NCBI GenBank assembly: GCA_038503035.1
Contig: JAVSML010001085.1
Coordinates: forward strand, 1 to 64,000
From: Crocodylus rhombifer
Lineage: Eukaryota > Chordata > Crocodylia > Crocodylidae
DNA: 64,000 nt
Reading direction: 5' to 3'
Under the pieces are notes generated by a model. That model did no database searches, was not told the DNA's origin, and was given only the letters and a program-made list of their open reading frames with translations. Positions 12,343-23,937 of the stretch are shown here, one piece after another; the first letter of the stretch is position 1; each line of letters starts with the position of its first letter. Both the position numbers and the translations under genes were made by a program.

Positions 12343-13253
12343 ACAATAAATAAGGTACCAATAAATAAATATATTAATAGACCAACTAATACACTATCTA
12401 GAACTTATTTACACACTCAACCTATAACTTATATGCTCCAGGGTAACTATGAGGACCCTGTGTGAGCTGCATCTGGACCCCTGCACAGGAGGCCTGGGTG
12501 GTCCCTGCTGCTGGCATCCTCTCCAAGCTCCAGGGGTCTCCGTGCAGCAGGTTGAGGTCCTTTCCCTGACTTCCAGCCTGTCTTTCTTCCCTCTGTTCTC
12601 CCCGTGGGCAAAACTGCTCCCCGCTTTTAAACAAGCCTCCTCAGCCAATCCACAGCCAGGACTCTTCCCGGGCTTTTGCTAACCCCTGCTGGGGTTACAT
12701 CACTCCTCCCACTACAAAGAGGGCTACCTCCAGAGCAGCTTCACTCTCCCTCAGTGCAGACACTGTCCCTACTGGGACAAACTCTGTCTCTCTGCAGTGC
12801 AGGCCTTCCTATCCCTTCAGGTAAGTACAATTTTAATGCTGCTACACATGTAAGCAACAAAACAAACAAAACTAAAACCTGCCACCTTTCTTCTGCCCTT
12901 GAGAAAGACAATCCAAACTCTGTGCTCCTGCCTCTGCCCCACAGCCTCTTCTTTTCTCTCCCTTCCACATTGCTCCTGGACCTCTTCACCCCTTCTGGGA
13001 CTCCACCCTCATTTACTGAATCATCAACAACCAAGCTTCAGGTTAGGCAGACTATTAACTGCTGCCTACCTGCAGCTCCCTGAAGGTTGAGCTGCTCCTT
13101 AGACTGACCCTGGTCGCTAAACAGCTAAGTAAACTACTGTCATATGAGTTTGATGGACCTTTTCATATCTCTTATATCTGGAAATACTCTTCTGATGTAT
13201 TTTGAAGCTAGCCATAGTTACATATATTTCCACCAACAATGACATGCTGGTTA
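12343..13253. other. Intergenic DNA with a GC- and pyrimidine-rich block (12430-13080)
   Basis: The block is CT-rich on the plus strand with many open frames on both strands but no protein motif. A solo LTR or another repeat interior is possible; no terminal TG/CA pair with target duplication could be confirmed. Confidence 0.35.
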
Positions 13254-13821
13254 CCGTATTTTCACACATATAGCCCGCACGCTGATATAACCCACACCAA
13301 TGTATAACATGCGGAAAATTGTATTTTCGTAAAATAGTCTGTGTATAGACCGCACACATGTATTCCCTGCACCTGATAGTGCTGGCTCTGCTAGGCATGA
13401 CCACTGGAGCTAATTGGTGCTAATTCCTGCAGGGGAGGGGAGGGTTGAGGATCTGTGAGCTGTGAGCCCTCCTCCCCGCCACCGCCACTGCTGCCACCAG
13501 CCATGCTCAAGCGTGGGGCTCTGCTGGGCATGGCTACCAGAGCTGGAGCTGGACCCAGCTAAAAATGGTGCAGGGGAGGGGAGGAATGAGGAGCTGCGAG
13601 CGGGGGGGGAGGCAGCCGTGCTCCCCGCCTCCACCGCCAGCCACACTCAATCCCGCCGGGGCTCACCGCTGCCGTGATATCAGCCCGCAGCCAGGGACGA
13701 GCGGGGACGGGCTATGCTGTTCTAATGACTCTGCACAGCCCACACCCTTGTGTAGCCTGCACACATCCATCAAGTTTGTAAAAACGGGTATAGCCCACGG
13801 GCTATATGCGCGAAAATACGA
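13254..13821. mobile_element. Tc1/mariner-like non-autonomous element with TA target site
   Basis: The left end reads CCGTATTTTCACACATATAG and the reverse complement of the right end reads TCGTATTTTCGCGCATATAG, followed on both sides by CCCG. Both termini abut TA (13252-13253 and 13822-13823), the hallmark target duplication of Tc1/mariner elements. The 568-bp interior is GC- and CpG-rich and has no transposase. The TIRs differ mostly at CpG/TpG positions, as expected from methylation decay. Confidence 0.75.
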
Positions 13822-13823
13822 TA

Positions 13824-15776
13824 CATCAGAGACCTAAAACAGTACAGTTTATCTTCTTAAACATATATGCTAAAGACTAAGCCATAAAAAAATATACAAT
13901 AACACATATTAAAGTTTGATTATTTTTTTAAAGTTGAATATTCCTGGAAACATACTGTTCTGTAGGCTAAAATCCCAAACAACTGCATCCATTTTTTGTT
14001 GTTTTTTTAGGGGAGAGTGAACTAAGAAAGCAAAAAGCTTGTTTTTAATGCTGTTTCTTACTGCAGAATACCACTCAGATATGGTAATTAAGAAGCTTGC
14101 ACGGCTGCTGACTATCATGTATCTATTCTGGCACTTTCCCGTAGTAATAAATTAACTCCTAAAAATATTAAGATAGAAAGAAGAGTAGGAATGACCTGGG
14201 TCCAGTATAAAAAAGCCACATGTTTCACTGAGATCCTCCTTTCTAAACACCAGGTTCACTGTAAAGATAGATGGTAAATGCCAAAAACCTAGAAAAGCAT
14301 TTCTTTGATAGCTGCAAACTCAGCAGAAGTATCATGAAACAATGATGGCTTTTCAAACAAAATAAGAGACAAAATGTGTTGCACCTGTTTGAGACATGTT
14401 TCTCTGCTACAAATATTTATGCAATATTTCTGAGGACAGTAGATGGATAACTGAGAGCTCAAAATGCAATTAAATTAATCTGTTTAAAAATAATCTGTGA
14501 CTTGTAAGATAGAGAGCAAATTCTGGTTCCTTGTTTGCCTCCTCCTCTGCAGGGTAGAATGAAACCTCATTGAAACAAAGAATCTGAGCCCTTATGTCTC
14601 CTTGAAATATTTATGCACTTACTCTAAGGTTTCACAAAATTGCTCAGTACAGGTTTTGACTTCTGTAAGGCCTAATTCTTATTAAAATTATATCACTTGA
14701 CAGGGGTCTTACACAGTCTGTGCAGATCATAACAAACAGAAGCCAAGGGCTTGCCTTCATATTTGTATTTAATTACATGAAATTCAAATGACCCACTTTT
14801 GAGTAAAACTGACAACATGTTAATTCAGAGGCTCATTGCTTCATCTATTAATGTACAAGGACATTAATGTTCAGTTTGTTTTTTCAGTGGCCTAGAAATA
14901 ATTACCAAAGCTCTGGATAAAATATGAAACAATTGTTGGAGATCCTTACTTTCTTTTCCACTTGTTGGTGATCTATTTGAGCTGGTTCCTTATGAGAGAC
15001 CTGGCATATATGTACACAAATACTAGGGTCATCAATCCAGACTGATGATTTTAAAAAATCATGTGATCAAGAAAAAACACTGGAGCACTGGATTATAGTA
15101 TATGTGTGAAAGCCTCTGTTAGGCAATGCACTCAAGCACACATTTAAGTCCTATCTGGCAAGACACTTGATACCTCAGTGGGACTAAAGCACATGATTAA
15201 GTGGCTTGTTGAATTGAGCCATAAAATAGGTGTATCTGAACTTGATCAGGCCCTCTGAACCAGTCACCTGGCCTTTGTGAACCAATTGTAAGTACCACAG
15301 GTGACATACGTAAGGTTACTAAACAGTCTTCATTATTATATTCTGGTTTCATGTGCTCCCAACTTACAAGAACGTTCAGTTTTGGGTTTCAAATTATCCA
15401 CACTTAGTCTCAGCCTGAATGTGCATGAGCAATGGAATACATAGATAGATGTGTCTTGCATTTTTGTAGAATTTGCAGTGTATTGCGGAAGTCAGTGAAA
15501 ACTGCAAATATGCCAAATCTACAGCTGAACTCATGATTTTCTCTTGATTCCAACCTTAAGGCAAGATGGTTGGTTGAAATTTTTGCAGAAAGTTTCATTC
15601 GAATGTTTCAAATGAAACATTCTGTCTTGTATAACTTGTCTCAGTGGTATTCATTCCCTCCTTCTGATAGAGTATCTTTATCAGACCAGTTAGGGTTCAT
15701 CTATATTAGTCAAAAGTAGATCATCAATTTACCATTAGTGCTAAATTAGTCTAGGCTCAGGCATTTGCATTACAAA
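13824..15776. other. Intergenic AT-rich DNA, nothing recognised
   Basis: No exon or identifiable mobile element was recognised across this block. Confidence 0.5.
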
Positions 15777-16058
15777 GGGAGTGTCTACACATGACACCAC
15801 ATCGGGGTAGTAACTTACTATGGCAACTTAGTGTCCATGGCCATCTACACGTGACCACCAGCTACTTCACCATAGTGGCGTGCTGCCCCATTATAGCATG
15901 CCACTATGGTGAAGTAGCTGCTAAAATAACTGTGTGCAATGCATCCAGTGCTGTATTAGTGGTTACTGCGCCATAGGCATGATGCAGTGCTTCCTTTTGG
16001 AAATACTAAAGCACAGCACAGCAACCATGTCACCATAGGGCAACATGTAGACACACCC
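15777..16058. mobile_element. Short TIR element (MITE), GGGTGTGTCTACATG family
   Basis: The left end is GGGAGTGTCTACACATGACA and the reverse complement of the right end is GGGTGTGTCTACATGTTGCC. The element is 282 bp, flanked by AAA on both sides, a possible 3-bp target duplication. It shares internal sequence with 10885-12342 and carries a long perfect-looking hairpin at 15860-15919. It has no coding capacity. Confidence 0.7.
15860..15919. repeat. 25-bp-arm hairpin inside the 15777-16058 element
   Basis: The left arm 15860-15884 begins AGCTACTTCACCATAGTGGC. It pairs with the right arm 15895-15919 at 24 of 25 positions, with a 10-base loop. It could extrude as a cruciform or fold in RNA. Confidence 0.9.
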
Positions 16059-16529
16059 AAAGTTATCTAACTTTTCTTGTGTGGAGGAGTGTCAGGAGTT
16101 CCTATTGACCGTCTCGTGAGAATGCAGCCATCTCAGGGCAATCAAATCTCCAGCCCAATAATATATATCAGCAAAGATAGGACTGTTTCTTTCTCCAGCC
16201 TCCGCACACTAGTAAGATGTGAACAAACATCAGTGCTAACTTATAATCAGGTATATGCTCACGTTGTGAACCACACAAAACTTTTTTTCTTCTGTTTTGA
16301 TTATTTAATGCAAAAATTAATAGCACAACATTCCAGTGAGACATGCATATTTGTGACAAGTGTAATGTTTTTGATCCTGAAGACATTTCCTACCCTTCAT
16401 CCTCTGCTCAGTATAAAGCTGCAAGTGGACAGGGAAAACCTAGCAATGGCAGCGTTCTTCAGTCTTTTAATGGTAAGGATCAGCCAGTAATCCAGTGAGT
16501 ATTAAGTTGTTACTGTAACAAACTACAGC

Positions 16530-16566
16530 AATAATAATAATAATATTAATAATAATAATAATAATT
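16530..16566. repeat. (AAT)n microsatellite
   Basis: About twelve AAT/ATA units with one TAATATT interruption near 16543. Confidence 0.95.
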
Positions 16567-18069
16567 AGTTGTACAAGTCATCCAAAGGTTGTAGAGAAAA
16601 TTTGGTAAAAACGATCACTCATTTTCTGAGGTGGTTACCTCAAGCCATGGTTCAAAGTATTTTTTCGCACTGTTACTGCTTTCCCGATATGTATTTTTGT
16701 AATGATGTAACTTGCATCCCTGTAAATTATATTGTGCATGCCAGAATCAAATGCTCTTAAAGTACTCGCGGTCACTAACTATATTTTGTACATTCTTTTC
16801 TAACTCTGTGTTACAAAGTTATTGATACCCTGCCCGCAAAGCATCTAAAAATACTCTTGCAGTCTAAAAGCTGCCTGCAAATTATTCTGTTCTGTGTAGC
16901 TGCAGACCACAGAAACCAATTTGTAAATCCAACTATGGTATCATTTAGGAAGTTACAGATAGGAAACTGCTTCCACAGCTTGAGCATTTGCTTTGTTTTT
17001 TTTCTTTAGCTGCCAATATGTTCATAGCACCCCGGGATAGAATAAACTCAGAGTATTTATTTTCCCCTCTTAATAAGAATTATTTTTCTGTGTGCCTTAA
17101 TGTTATTGTTCTGACTCCATTAAATAGCATGTAAAACTCAGATTGGCAACTGGCTAAGTAAGAGATGAAGATACAATTAACTTTAGACTTAATTGGTATT
17201 GTAGATGTTTGTTTATTATGCAGTTTAAACAAACCTAATTTATTCCAACCTGTACATCATATCAAGCAATGTTACCATTCAGTTTTAATTTGTATTCCCC
17301 TGTCACTTCTTGTCTGACTTTTTGTTTGTTTGTTTTTGTATCTCTTACAGTGGTAGAAACCATGGGCTCATCCCTTAGCCTGTCAAGTCCTAACTATGGA
17401 GTGTAAAACCCAAAATGGCAGACCTGCAAAAATTATTTATAAAAATATAAAACGTTGTGGGCTGCTTCTTTTATGGTATCTGAGTTTTATTAGTTACATT
17501 TCATGATACTTTATTTCTGTTGTAAATGATTTTCAGAAAAACAATGAGGGGCACTAAAGTTGTGGAGAAGACATGACTTTTGAATTCAGATAAGGGATGT
17601 GGGGAACTGTACCTTTAAGAGGCTCTCGAGAACCTGTTTGAACTGGTTGTTTTATAGTGCAGGGGCTCATGTTTTACAGTTCCAGTCAATGAGAACTCAG
17701 ACACTGTATGAAGCAGAACTGACAGAGTCCTTGGAACTGATCTATAAACGTTCAAGGAACAGATTTAAAAGCTTTATTAAAAACAGCTTAATGAAGTTGA
17801 ATGACAATATGAGACCCCTGCATGGTGGCTATAGTATACAGGTACATAGTTGTTGTATAGTAATACAACTAAGACATGCAGTTAGTCATGCCAGAAGATT
17901 ACATTTGTGACCTAAGATGCCACATTGCCACATTTATGACATAAAATAATTAAACCTGGCAAATAAAGTCACCTCTTATACTTTATTTTATACCCTCCCT
18001 TCCACTTGATTTTCTCACTCCATCCCTATCATTTCCTCCCTTCAGAATATAATTTACACTAACTAATGT
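16567..18069. other. Intergenic DNA, repeat-poor, possibly conserved non-coding
   Basis: No repeat or gene was recognised. The segment about 16860-17340 is notably free of repeats, with several TTAATTG, TAAACAAAC and ATTAAT-type homeobox/forkhead-like words. Whether it is conserved needs an alignment. A splice-acceptor-like tract ends at 17350 (TTGTATCTCTTACAG) but is not followed by a recognisable exon. Confidence 0.4.
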
Positions 18070-18660
18070 GCGACTTATACCAAGTCCCTGACTTTGGGGT
18101 GCCTTACGCGTGCAGCAAGGCTACTATGATGCACTGTAATTATAGCACGTCACAGCAGATTCAATTAATCCAGTCTACTGGAGTGTGGTAATTACCCCAC
18201 TCCAGGGCTATGGACAGAAATTACACATAAACTGGTATAAGTGATTGGAAGCTGGTTCAAACGTGTAACAAAACAGAAGTTCAGTGCTCATAAACTGCTT
18301 TCAAAATGGCCAAAACTGGTTTAAGATAAACCTGGATGGATGTAGTATCAGAATTAACTGATCTGGGTGAAACCAGTTTATTGAATTTCTACCCCAGATC
18401 CCTTCCAGATTCAAGTTAACTCACAGTCCCTCAGCAGCCCAGGATGCTTTGCACCTCCCCTGCAAACCCCACAAGCCCTCACAGGGTGGGCAGGCTAGCC
18501 TTGGCCCAAGCTGCTTGCTCCAGCTGAGCAGGGAGGCATGCTCTAGTGCCCCCTGGCTTCTAGCCTGGGCCACTACAGGCATGTGGCTGCATTTCTGGAG
18601 TCAAAAACGAATGCCTGTTCACTTGCTTATTGGTTTAGTCTATGCAGCTTAGACTAACAT
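18070..18660. repeat. Transposon-like repeat with a GC-rich core, partner at 41246-41331
   Basis: Positions 18236-18327 align with 41246-41331. Shared ordered words are TATAAGTGA, TGGAA, AACA, CAGAA, TTCAG and ACTGGTTTAA. The region 18430-18600 is GC-rich like the cores of other MITEs here. The outer boundaries are uncertain and no target duplication was identified. Confidence 0.45.
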
Positions 18661-19234
18661 GCAAAGATTAAATTGATTCAGCCTTGGGCCTTTTAACTGT
18701 CTGTATTTAGCCCAGCAGACTCCAGCATCATGTGTATCAGCGTCCCTGTGGTGAAAAATGGCAGCAGGGGCACTTTAAAGCTCAACTGAAACAAGAATTG
18801 TGGAATACTTTAGGAATTGTGGTTTTATTAACTTTGCTGAAAAATAAAGGGCAGAAATTGAATTCCTTCCCCCCCCCCCCCAAGAAAAAATTAATTTCAT
18901 TTTTCTCCCTTGGAATAGTAATAGATGCATCATTAACTGGATATTTGTACATAAAAGAGAGAGCAGAGAGACATCTATATACCTAACTATTCAACTACAT
19001 CAGGTAGATGTGACAAAATCTTGTTCTATACACAAGTGCACATCAGAAACTATTATGGAGATTGGAGTCTCATATGTGTAAATTTATAATCTGGACCTTT
19101 CTTTTTTCCAAATTTCTTGCCCTGCATATGCCAAAACATTAATCCAAATAGAAAACTTGTCTTAACATACATACTTGAAATTTCCTCCATATGCATTGTT
19201 GTGAAACTTGTTTTGCTGTGTTTGGTTATTGCTA
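18661..19234. other. Intergenic DNA
   Basis: Nothing recognised except a run of about 13 C at 18868-18880. Confidence 0.5.
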
Positions 19235-19393
19235 GGCATGTCCACTCGTTCATTAATGGACAGTAGTTACTATGCATTTAGTTTAATACTTGCTTAATGA
19301 CGTACTAACTAAATGCACAGTAACTAGTTACTGTGCAGTAGCACTGGTGCATGTTTTTTTTGTGATGCATAAGCGTCTCATGTAGACGCGCCT
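19235..19393. mobile_element. Short TIR element related to the GTCTACATG group
   Basis: The left end reads GGCATGTCCACTCGTTCATT and the reverse complement of the right end reads AGGCGCGTCTACATGAGACG. The interior has a palindromic AACTAGTTACTGTGCAGTAG block like that of the 4015-4239 element (GTTACTGTGCA). The termini are diverged and the boundaries approximate. Confidence 0.45.
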
Positions 19394-20699
19394 GCTGTCT
19401 CTCATGCCATACTTATGCAGGTTGCATGTTTTGGTGGTCCAGTATGAATAGAATTGTAAAGAACTTTGAGATCTATTAGCATGAAAGGAGCTGTATTGTC
19501 ATTGTCCTCCTCATCATCACCTAAAATCTTAAATATGGTAGGAAAATACAGGCTGCCATTTATGTACTACTTGCATTTACTTTTTGTCCAGATCAGTATA
19601 CATAGTAATCCAGGACAGAAAGACAATCTTTATTTCTTATTCACAGTGTTAATTCTGAGTTTTCCTATCTCTTACAAGTAGCTGCTACCCAGCATTTTTT
19701 CCTCTGCCTGTAGGGCATGCAAAAAATCTGCTTTCACAAGCTGATGTCATGCTGTTTGTGACAGATGTAGCCTGCCCTGGCCTACTGAATGAAAATCACA
19801 AGTCAACTTAAATTTGCAATCCTGCCCATATGACATAAAGTTCCACTAAACTGATCTAGGGTAAAATCTGTATAATTATACTACGTAAACTTTTTGTTTA
19901 CTCCCGCTAATTCACAGATGAACTGAAGGAGGCTTGTGGCTGCTCATGCAAGCCTCTTATTAACAGAACTGGCCTTTGTTCCCTCTACAAGAGAATATCT
20001 GCTTTCATTTAAAAAACTGTCCAGCCCTTTTCCTTCCAAAGATAGTCTTCTACACAAACTGATCACAACAGCTGGGAAGAATATGCAGCTGAGAGTAGGA
20101 ATGCTGAAGATCCTTTGTCCCACATGCATTTTAGGCAAAATGACTCAGCTGCATTTGGGGTTTGTACCCAAGAATGATGCCCACATGAAATGATCCATGT
20201 CTGGGAAGAAGTGGATATCATAATTTACTAAGTCTACTAAGGCTACAGAATACTGTTAATGACCATTTTGTGGTAATAACCATTTTTGTGGGTGATCAAA
20301 GAATTGGAAATAAATCAAATGACAAAACAAAACAAAAAAATCTGATGTGTCATTCTCATGTATTTGGCATCATAGTCTCATGTTTCCAGAATATCAATTT
20401 CCTAACTTGTGAAGAAAGACAAAGAAGATATAGAAGGGGGAATGAAAAAAACCCATAAATGAATGGGAAGCAAGAAAAAAATGCAAACGTGACAGGAATG
20501 GATTAAGAGCCATATATTTGAAGTCCTGATAAAATATTTGAATTATTGTATGGAAAAATATCTCAGTGTCCCTAAACCCTGTAAGAGAATCTGGCATGAC
20601 TACTTATTCAAAATGGTTTCCTTCCACATCTTTTTCTTAAGTGAAAACTTGTCATGAGCACTTTCAAATGATGTTACTTGCTATTTAAAATAGCTACGA
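19394..20699. other. Intergenic DNA, nothing recognised
   Basis: AT-rich sequence without recognisable genes or repeats. Confidence 0.5.
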
Positions 20700-20960
20700 A
20701 AAAGCAGCTGCAGCATACTCTGGCTGAATGCCCCTTCCCAGGCACTCACCAGCTTGCTGCCGAGGCCCCACTGACCCCTCCAACATTTTGAGACTGTGGA
20801 GTCTGAACAAAGCCCAGGCACTGTGTCTGTTTTCAAGTCTGTGGTAAGGTTGATTGTTTATTAGATCAACTCACTGTCAGGAGAGATGTTAGACAAGCTT
20901 TCAGGTACCAAGTGAATTTTCTCAGGTCTGGGAAAGAAATGGATACAGCCTAAGGATAAT
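20700..20960 (+). repeat. Diverged retroelement-like repeat with AAGCTTTCAGG ... CTCAGGTCTGGG block
   Basis: The block from about 20850 (TTTATTAGATCAACTCACTG) through AAGCTTTCAGG (20895) to CTCAGGTCTGGGAAA (20922) resembles a widespread vertebrate repeat end that I associate, tentatively, with Penelope-like retroelements. The family assignment is from memory of the motif and is weak. Confidence 0.35.
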
Positions 20961-21294
20961 GCTTAGGGTTCACAGCCTCTGTCTAACATCACTTCCAGAG
21001 AGCTGGAACCCCTGGGTCTAGCCTTGACTCCTCACACTCCCACCATACCGTAAATGCATGTGTTCCCAGAACCTGACTGAAGGTCTGAGCCTTCTGATTT
21101 ACAGTTTACCTTTTCAGGAGACACATGATAGATAGATATGAACAAACACACACAGATGCAGATGAGCTTTGCAGAGAATTTCAAAAGACACATCACTTAT
21201 CTTTAAAGAATAAAGCACAAAAGGTTACAGATCAAGAGAGAGAGAAAAAAACTAAGCACCTTACCACAATTACATATGCATGGTGAGTTTATAC
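20961..21294. other. Intergenic DNA
   Basis: Nothing recognised. Confidence 0.5.
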
Positions 21295-21557
21295 CAGTGA
21301 GTCTCAGTCAGGATGCCAAAGCACTCTTAGTGCTGTAAGATCCTTTGAAGGGTGCCACAGGGTATGAGGGGATAAGCAGATAAGCATAAACTCAAGCTTG
21401 TCTCTGCTTAGCCAATCCCTCATCCTCACTGCCTGGGCTCTCTGCATGGAAGGAATCATTGTAATACAGAAATAAGTTATTAAAATTAGGTGCCCCCCTC
21501 AATTCATAAAAGTTACGGAGGGGTGCCTCAAGTCCAAAAACAGGTTGAGAGCCACTA
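21295..21557 (+). mobile_element. hAT-type non-autonomous element with 8-bp target duplication
   Basis: The left end CAGTGAGTCTCAGTC and the reverse complement of the right end, TAGTGGCTCTCAACC, are terminal inverted repeats of the CAGTGGTTCTCAA type. The flanks GTTTATAC (21287-21294) and GTGTATAC (21558-21565) match at 7 of 8 bases. An 8-bp duplication and a CAG start are diagnostic of hAT elements. It has no coding capacity. A related fragment lies at 59352-59660. Confidence 0.8.
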
Positions 21558-22784
21558 GTGTATACAATATGCTATCAAGTTTAATTATCTAAGGGCTTAT
21601 GTAGATGAAACAATATTTCCCATTTATGTTGATGCAACTGCATTTGTGTTTGCATGACCCAGGTTTTCCCGCCTCTCTAAAGTCCATTTAGTGCCTTAAA
21701 CTAACACTACTTGGAGATGTGTTAATTTGCAGTGCTTTCCGGTAACACCGCTTCAACTGTGGATTTGTTCATGCAAACAGCAAGAGACTCCAAGCACTTC
21801 TAATTAATTCCCTTCACCACAAGGGGGTGCTGTGTTCTGTCCTTTACCCACTAGGTGCCGCTGTGTTTTCTTTTTTACCCTCCTTCACCCCTCCCTCCTC
21901 CATCACAGCATGCAGTTCAGGTCAGGATGGGTCCGCTCAGACCAATTATTATTTTTAAATGGGAGAGACAAATAATCCCTTAATTTTCTACCCCGCTTAA
22001 TTCTTCTGCCCCCCTGCCACCTATAGTGTATGTTCTCCCCCACCGCCCGTGTACCCTCCTTTCCTCCCACCCCCCATGTACCCTCAACCTTTGACCCCGC
22101 ACCCCCCCCAGTCATGTGTTACCACTGCAGTTGACATAGCTCCTGACAACAGCTGCAGCATTACTGTAATGGTAAGTTTTTTTCCAAGTAGTTTGAAACT
22201 TTGGCATGGGTGGTCACATGACTTCCTTCAATATTGCAAAACTTCTGAATTTCATCACATTCCATTTCAGAACTGTGACTAGAAGTCCAGGAGCAGAATG
22301 CTGCCCACCACACCCAATGCCCAAGATATGCAGTGTCCCAGGTGATATTTAAGTAATATAATATGTCCCACTGACCTTATGTGTGTGGGAGCAGGGGGAG
22401 GCAAAAGTCCATTTTTTCAATTGTGTGCCAAACTCCCCTCCTCTTCCTCTTCTTCCTTTCCCCCGCTCCTCGCAGAAAACTTTCACAGGTGGAACTCGCT
22501 GGGGGCAGCAACCAGCTCAAAGCCAAGAAACAAGGAAAGTAGAGTGAAGATAGTAAGAGGAGTAGAGTGAAAATATCTTTAGTTTTTGGGTTTTTTTATG
22601 TTTTGTATATATTTTATATTGGTAATTTGTATATAGTTATTGTTAAAGCTGCAGTGTTTTCAGTAAAGTGTTTTATTTTTGCTCTATATATGTGTCATGT
22701 TTTCTTTGGGCTGGGTGGGTGGTTGGGTTGGTTTTTGGAGACCACGCCCGCCTCAGCACGGTGGGGATGCTGTGCATGGGGGCG

Positions 22785-22945
22785 TTTTATGGGGTCATGG
22801 CATTACCAGAAAGAGCTGCAAAAAGTTGCAGGGTTATTGGTTACTGTTATTGGAGGGAGGAAGGTTGAAGGCTTGTTAAGTGCTAGCTAGGGTGCAGTGC
22901 AGCCAACATGTCTTGTAAGAAAAAAGACTAAACGAGCCCACCCAC
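22785..22945 (+). repeat. Direct repeat within the Harbinger element, copy 1
   Basis: This aligns with 25972-26105 in the same orientation. Shared ordered words are TTATGG, GGCATTAC, AAGTTGCAGGGT, GGAGG, AGTGCTAG, CAGCCA and AAGACTAAAC. The two copies lie on either side of the nested CR1. Confidence 0.7.
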
Positions 22946-23937
22946 CCGCAGCGGCAAGCAGGCAATCTGCAAAACTTCTCCATTCATACACCTCCCAGGG
23001 CCTTTACCCTTTAGCAAGTTTTTAAAGACTTTAGTAAGTCTTTAATGCATTATATTGCATTTCATATGTGTGGCCACTGAGGGGGGTGGGGGGCTAGGGT
23101 TAAAGCCTGCTGCCACAGCTCCAAAATAGCTTATTTTTGTCTGAGTTTTTTTCTTTGTACTGTTATGGGAGGTGTGATGCAAAAAATATTTTTTTCACTG
23201 TTTTCTTTGCAATGCAATGTTTTCTTTACAAAATCCTGCATGCAGCACCTTTCAGAGCTGGGTTTGCAGACCGCCATCCCCCTCCCCCTCCCCCTGCCCA
23301 GTCAGCTGCAACCTGCTCCCCCCCGGAGAGAGCTCATCAGATTTGGTTCAAGATTGTGTTGTCCTCCCTTGCCATATTCTCCTCTCAGCCCTCTCAAAGG
23401 ACATGAGGTGAGAGGGAGGAGGTGAGAGGGAAACGAGGAGCAGCACTCCCAAGGCAGCCCAAGGTAATCTCTTCAGCTACCTCTAGGTCTCTCCAGAATT
23501 AAATGTATTCAAAGAAAGCATCATTGTGGGAGAACTTCTTTTCATCCAAATTCAAGAAATTTGTAATACCTCCTTCTCCTACACTATGTATTGTCACGTC
23601 CTCATCAGAATGGTCTCAGCTAAGCAGGGAGCTGCTAATTAGCCAAGGCCAGGGTTTCAAAAAGCACTCTGCTCTCTATAGAAAGGCCTGAAGTGTTATG
23701 CAGCAGATGGCTATCCCCAAACATACTATTCAGGTGCCTGGAGGGGAGGTCAACCAATCTGAAATACAGGCCCTGACCAGCTTTGTGTCCAGCCTGTGAA
23801 GCTACTGCACTCCTGCCCCTGGCTGACTGCAAACCACTCCCCATTCCCAGGTCCATGCCCTGAAATCAAGCAGGAGCAAGTACAAATCAGAATTTTTTGT
23901 TTCTCATCTTTCTTTTTTTCATAATAAATTGAAATGA

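Noticed and set aside
17336..17410. Possible exon after the acceptor-like TTGTATCTCTTACAG
   Set aside because: The following sequence has stops in the available frames within a short distance and no recognisable donor or domain.
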